Assembly (NCBI GenBank): GCA_003342895.1
Contig: PTFA01000317.1
Span: 867,109-931,108, forward strand
Reading direction: 5' to 3'
Length of the DNA: 64,000 bases
Source of the DNA: Casuarius casuarius
Lineage: Eukaryota > Chordata > Aves > Casuariiformes > Casuariidae
Positions within the stretch are counted from its first letter, which is position 1; each line of letters starts with the position of its first letter. The notes under the pieces are model-generated. The model saw only the letters and a list, made by a program, of their open reading frames with translations. It did no database searches and was not told the origin of the DNA. Of the stretch, positions 61,977 through 64,000 are shown one piece after another. The position numbers and the translations under genes are program-made.

Positions 61977-64000
61977 CTGCAACAAAACACGTCAAGGAAA
62001 ACAGCGTGGAAGCAGGGTGCTGCTCAGGGGGACGGGCGCCCAGGACCAGCCGCCGGCCCGGCAAGCAAATAACGGGATGCAAGTATTAAAAAATACCCCA
62101 CTTAACTAACATTCGTGGCCCTGGGTCCGGCACACATCTGCTCAATGCTGGACTCCCACTGCCAGGGGAGCCAGGCTCAACTTGCCAAAAAACTTTCCGA
62201 CTAAAGCTGCATTCAGATTTCACCCTTCCGCTGTTTACATTTTATACATCAAGCCTCCCGGAGAAATTAAAACAGCTCGATTGGTGCCATCGCTTCCGTG
62301 CAAGCCAGCAACGCGCTAATGTTACGGTGCATGCTCGAGTTTCACGCCATTTACTCCCCCTCTTTTTATTTCTTTCTTGGAAAAAAAGAGTTCATGAGAA
62401 CATTTTTTTAGATTTTGTTCAATTGAAAAAAAAAATACCTAATTTAAAATACCCAACCCGGTTTAAAATACTCAGCCACACAGGTAAGTTAAATTTCCAG
62501 TCCAGACTGCTAGGTTCAGTCTCGCAAGACCCTCCCTCTCCACGACGGGTTTAACTCCGCAGACAGGCTGTCGCGCAGAGCTTTGCGGGACCGGGAGCAG
62601 CACCGCAGCAGCAGAGCCCCTAAACCGCTCGACAGCGAGCCACGCATCCCACCTCTTCCTTAAAACGCGCAAAACGCCTCATTTTAAGGTTGAAATAACT
62701 GCGTTTCACCAACCGCTTGCAGCCGCCCGAGGCCGAATCGCTCGCTCTTGGGTATCGCTCGCTAGCGATGGCCGGGTTTTAGCGGGTATAGCCAGTGCTC
62801 GTCCCCGGGCAGGCGAGCGGCTCCCGCTGATTTATGATTTAAGGGCATCAGCCAGGTCCCACTGAGCACGGATGGCTTAAACTTTGCGACTGCAAGCTTC
62901 TCGAGCGGAGGACGAATAATACTCAAAGTGTTATTTATGCAGCATCACACAAGCGCATAACGCTCACGGACGTTAACAGCAGGACAAGTAAGATCCTGGC
63001 TCCGGTGAGACGACGGGGAGACGTGCCACAGCCTTAAACGGAGCCAAGGTTTCGCTCCTAGCCCTCGCCCCGAGGATTTCACATCCGTTTCTTGTTTTGG
63101 GAAAGCACCAACAGAGAGGCAAGCCTGGGGTTAGCATCGCACTGCCAGGCACGACACACAGGAGGCACGACGGAGAGCGAAGGTCAGAGCCTGGTCTGCA
63201 GCTCAGGACGGCTCCGTTCCCTGCTCCCCGAGCGAGCCGGAGCAACCCCATCGCCCGCTTCATGGAGGACAACGATGCAGCCCAAGACAGCAGGAAAAAG
63301 ACAACATGAAAATGTTAAAAGTGAATACTGGCAGGAGATACTAGAGATACTCTGCGCTTGCTTATCCCCCCGCATTTTCTGCGTGCCACCCCACGACACC
63401 CCCAGCCTCGTACCCCGTGCAGCCAACAACCACCTGTGATGGAGGCGGCTAGGAGGGAGGTGCAGTTCTGAACCACCACCCTTTCGCCGCATCCGAGACG
63501 TCTCACCTCGAGGCAGGTCTGACACCCAACCCGAGCAAGCCGTACTCCAAAAGCCATCGTTCCCGAGTCTGGAAAAAGGGGTTCATCCTCAAGGAGGTTG
63601 GGATTTATTTTCTTATTTTAGAACTTGTATAAGCTGGGAGAAAATACTCTCCTTTGAGCAGCGTAACCCCCCTTTTTCCACCAGGAAGAGCTGCCGAGAG
63701 GAACCAGCAGCTCAGACAAGTTTTCAGAGTTTGGATTGCCATTTAAGATCCCTTCTGGAAAGTGATAATTCTCATCAGATTAGAAAGAAACCCTGCAAGT
63801 CCTTTGGGCTAAAAGACCTGACCTGGACGCGAGACCAACAGGGACAAAAACGCTTTAAATTCCAGTAAGCCTTAAGGAGATAGGATGGGTGGAGAAAGAG
63901 ATGACATCCAACCTCTAACTTTCGGCATCTACAAACACGCGCTCTGCAAAGAGCTGGACAATTCCGGCACCTCTCTCACGTTGCTGTTCCGGCACGGTTG
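61977..64000. other. Upstream intron or 5' flank, no exon recognised
   Basis: Two kilobases upstream of exon 1 in transcription direction. Exon 1 opens with one base of a split codon, so at least one more coding exon must precede it. I could not find a convincing ATG-bearing exon with a donor leaving two bases over in this stretch, so it probably lies beyond the window. Composition is mixed, with CpG-containing patches near 62570-62660 and 62720-62830. No repeat family was recognised. Confidence 0.6.

Noticed and set aside
1..64000. Possibility of a CRISPR array, operon, viral insertion, tRNA or snoRNA
   Set aside because: No regularly spaced direct repeats, no intact viral or reverse-transcriptase frame, and no tRNA or box C/D pattern was found on reading both strands; structure-based searches (tRNAscan-SE, Infernal) were not possible.

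Overview
The window is vertebrate genomic DNA, most likely from a bird. It carries the 5' half of one gene, EIF4G3 (eukaryotic translation initiation factor 4 gamma 3, eIF4GII), on the minus strand. I read thirteen constitutive-looking coding exons and one 21-nt microexon, all flanked by GT...AG introns with matching codon phases. Joined, they give 794 complete codons (801 with the microexon) with no stop or frame break. The identification rests on block-by-block similarity to mammalian eIF4GII, including the PABP-binding region, the basic [14 protein letters not shown] block shared with eIF4GI, and the eIF4E-binding motif YDREFLL. Bird origin is inferred from compact introns, a CpG-rich and patchily GC-rich composition like that of avian microchromosomes, and a CR1 LINE tail; another sauropsid cannot be excluded.

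Layout, read in the direction of transcription (right to left): 64000-61977 is upstream intron or flank, with no exon recognised. Exons 1-3 (61901-61976, 55757-55885, 40378-40473) encode the amino-terminal extension and include the internal ATG that starts the shorter human protein. A 10-kb intron leads to the microexon at 30183-30203 (GGFRPIQ). Exons 4-8 (29126-29305, 28762-28876, 25078-25178, 21987-22109, 17102-17210) encode the PABP-binding region and the conserved RIRDPNQ block. Exon 9 (12483-13337) is a large, disordered, acidic and proline-rich exon. Exons 10-13 (6485-6573, 4315-4564, 1920-2053, 457-582) lead into the eIF4E-binding site and the segment just before the MIF4G domain. The MIF4G, MA3 and W2 domains and the 3' end lie beyond position 1.

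The most notable item is the microexon. It has a weak acceptor, UGC motifs 14-27 nt upstream of it, and a UGCAUG (Rbfox-type) element 21 nt into the downstream intron: the layout expected of a neuronal SRRM4/Rbfox-controlled switch. It sits just before the PABP-binding exon, so it could alter how eIF4G3 couples to the poly(A) tail. Two tandem acceptors (NAGNAG at exon 8, a 9-nt spaced pair at exon 4) add further possible protein variation nearby.

The rest is intron. I see one truncated CR1 LINE (about 48165-48692, antisense to the gene), a 42-bp minisatellite beside exon 3, short tandem duplications, simple repeats, two quadruplex-type runs, a palindromic cAMP-response-element cluster and several CpG-dense patches that may be internal promoters. 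No rRNA, tRNA, CRISPR array, second protein gene or viral insertion was recognised.
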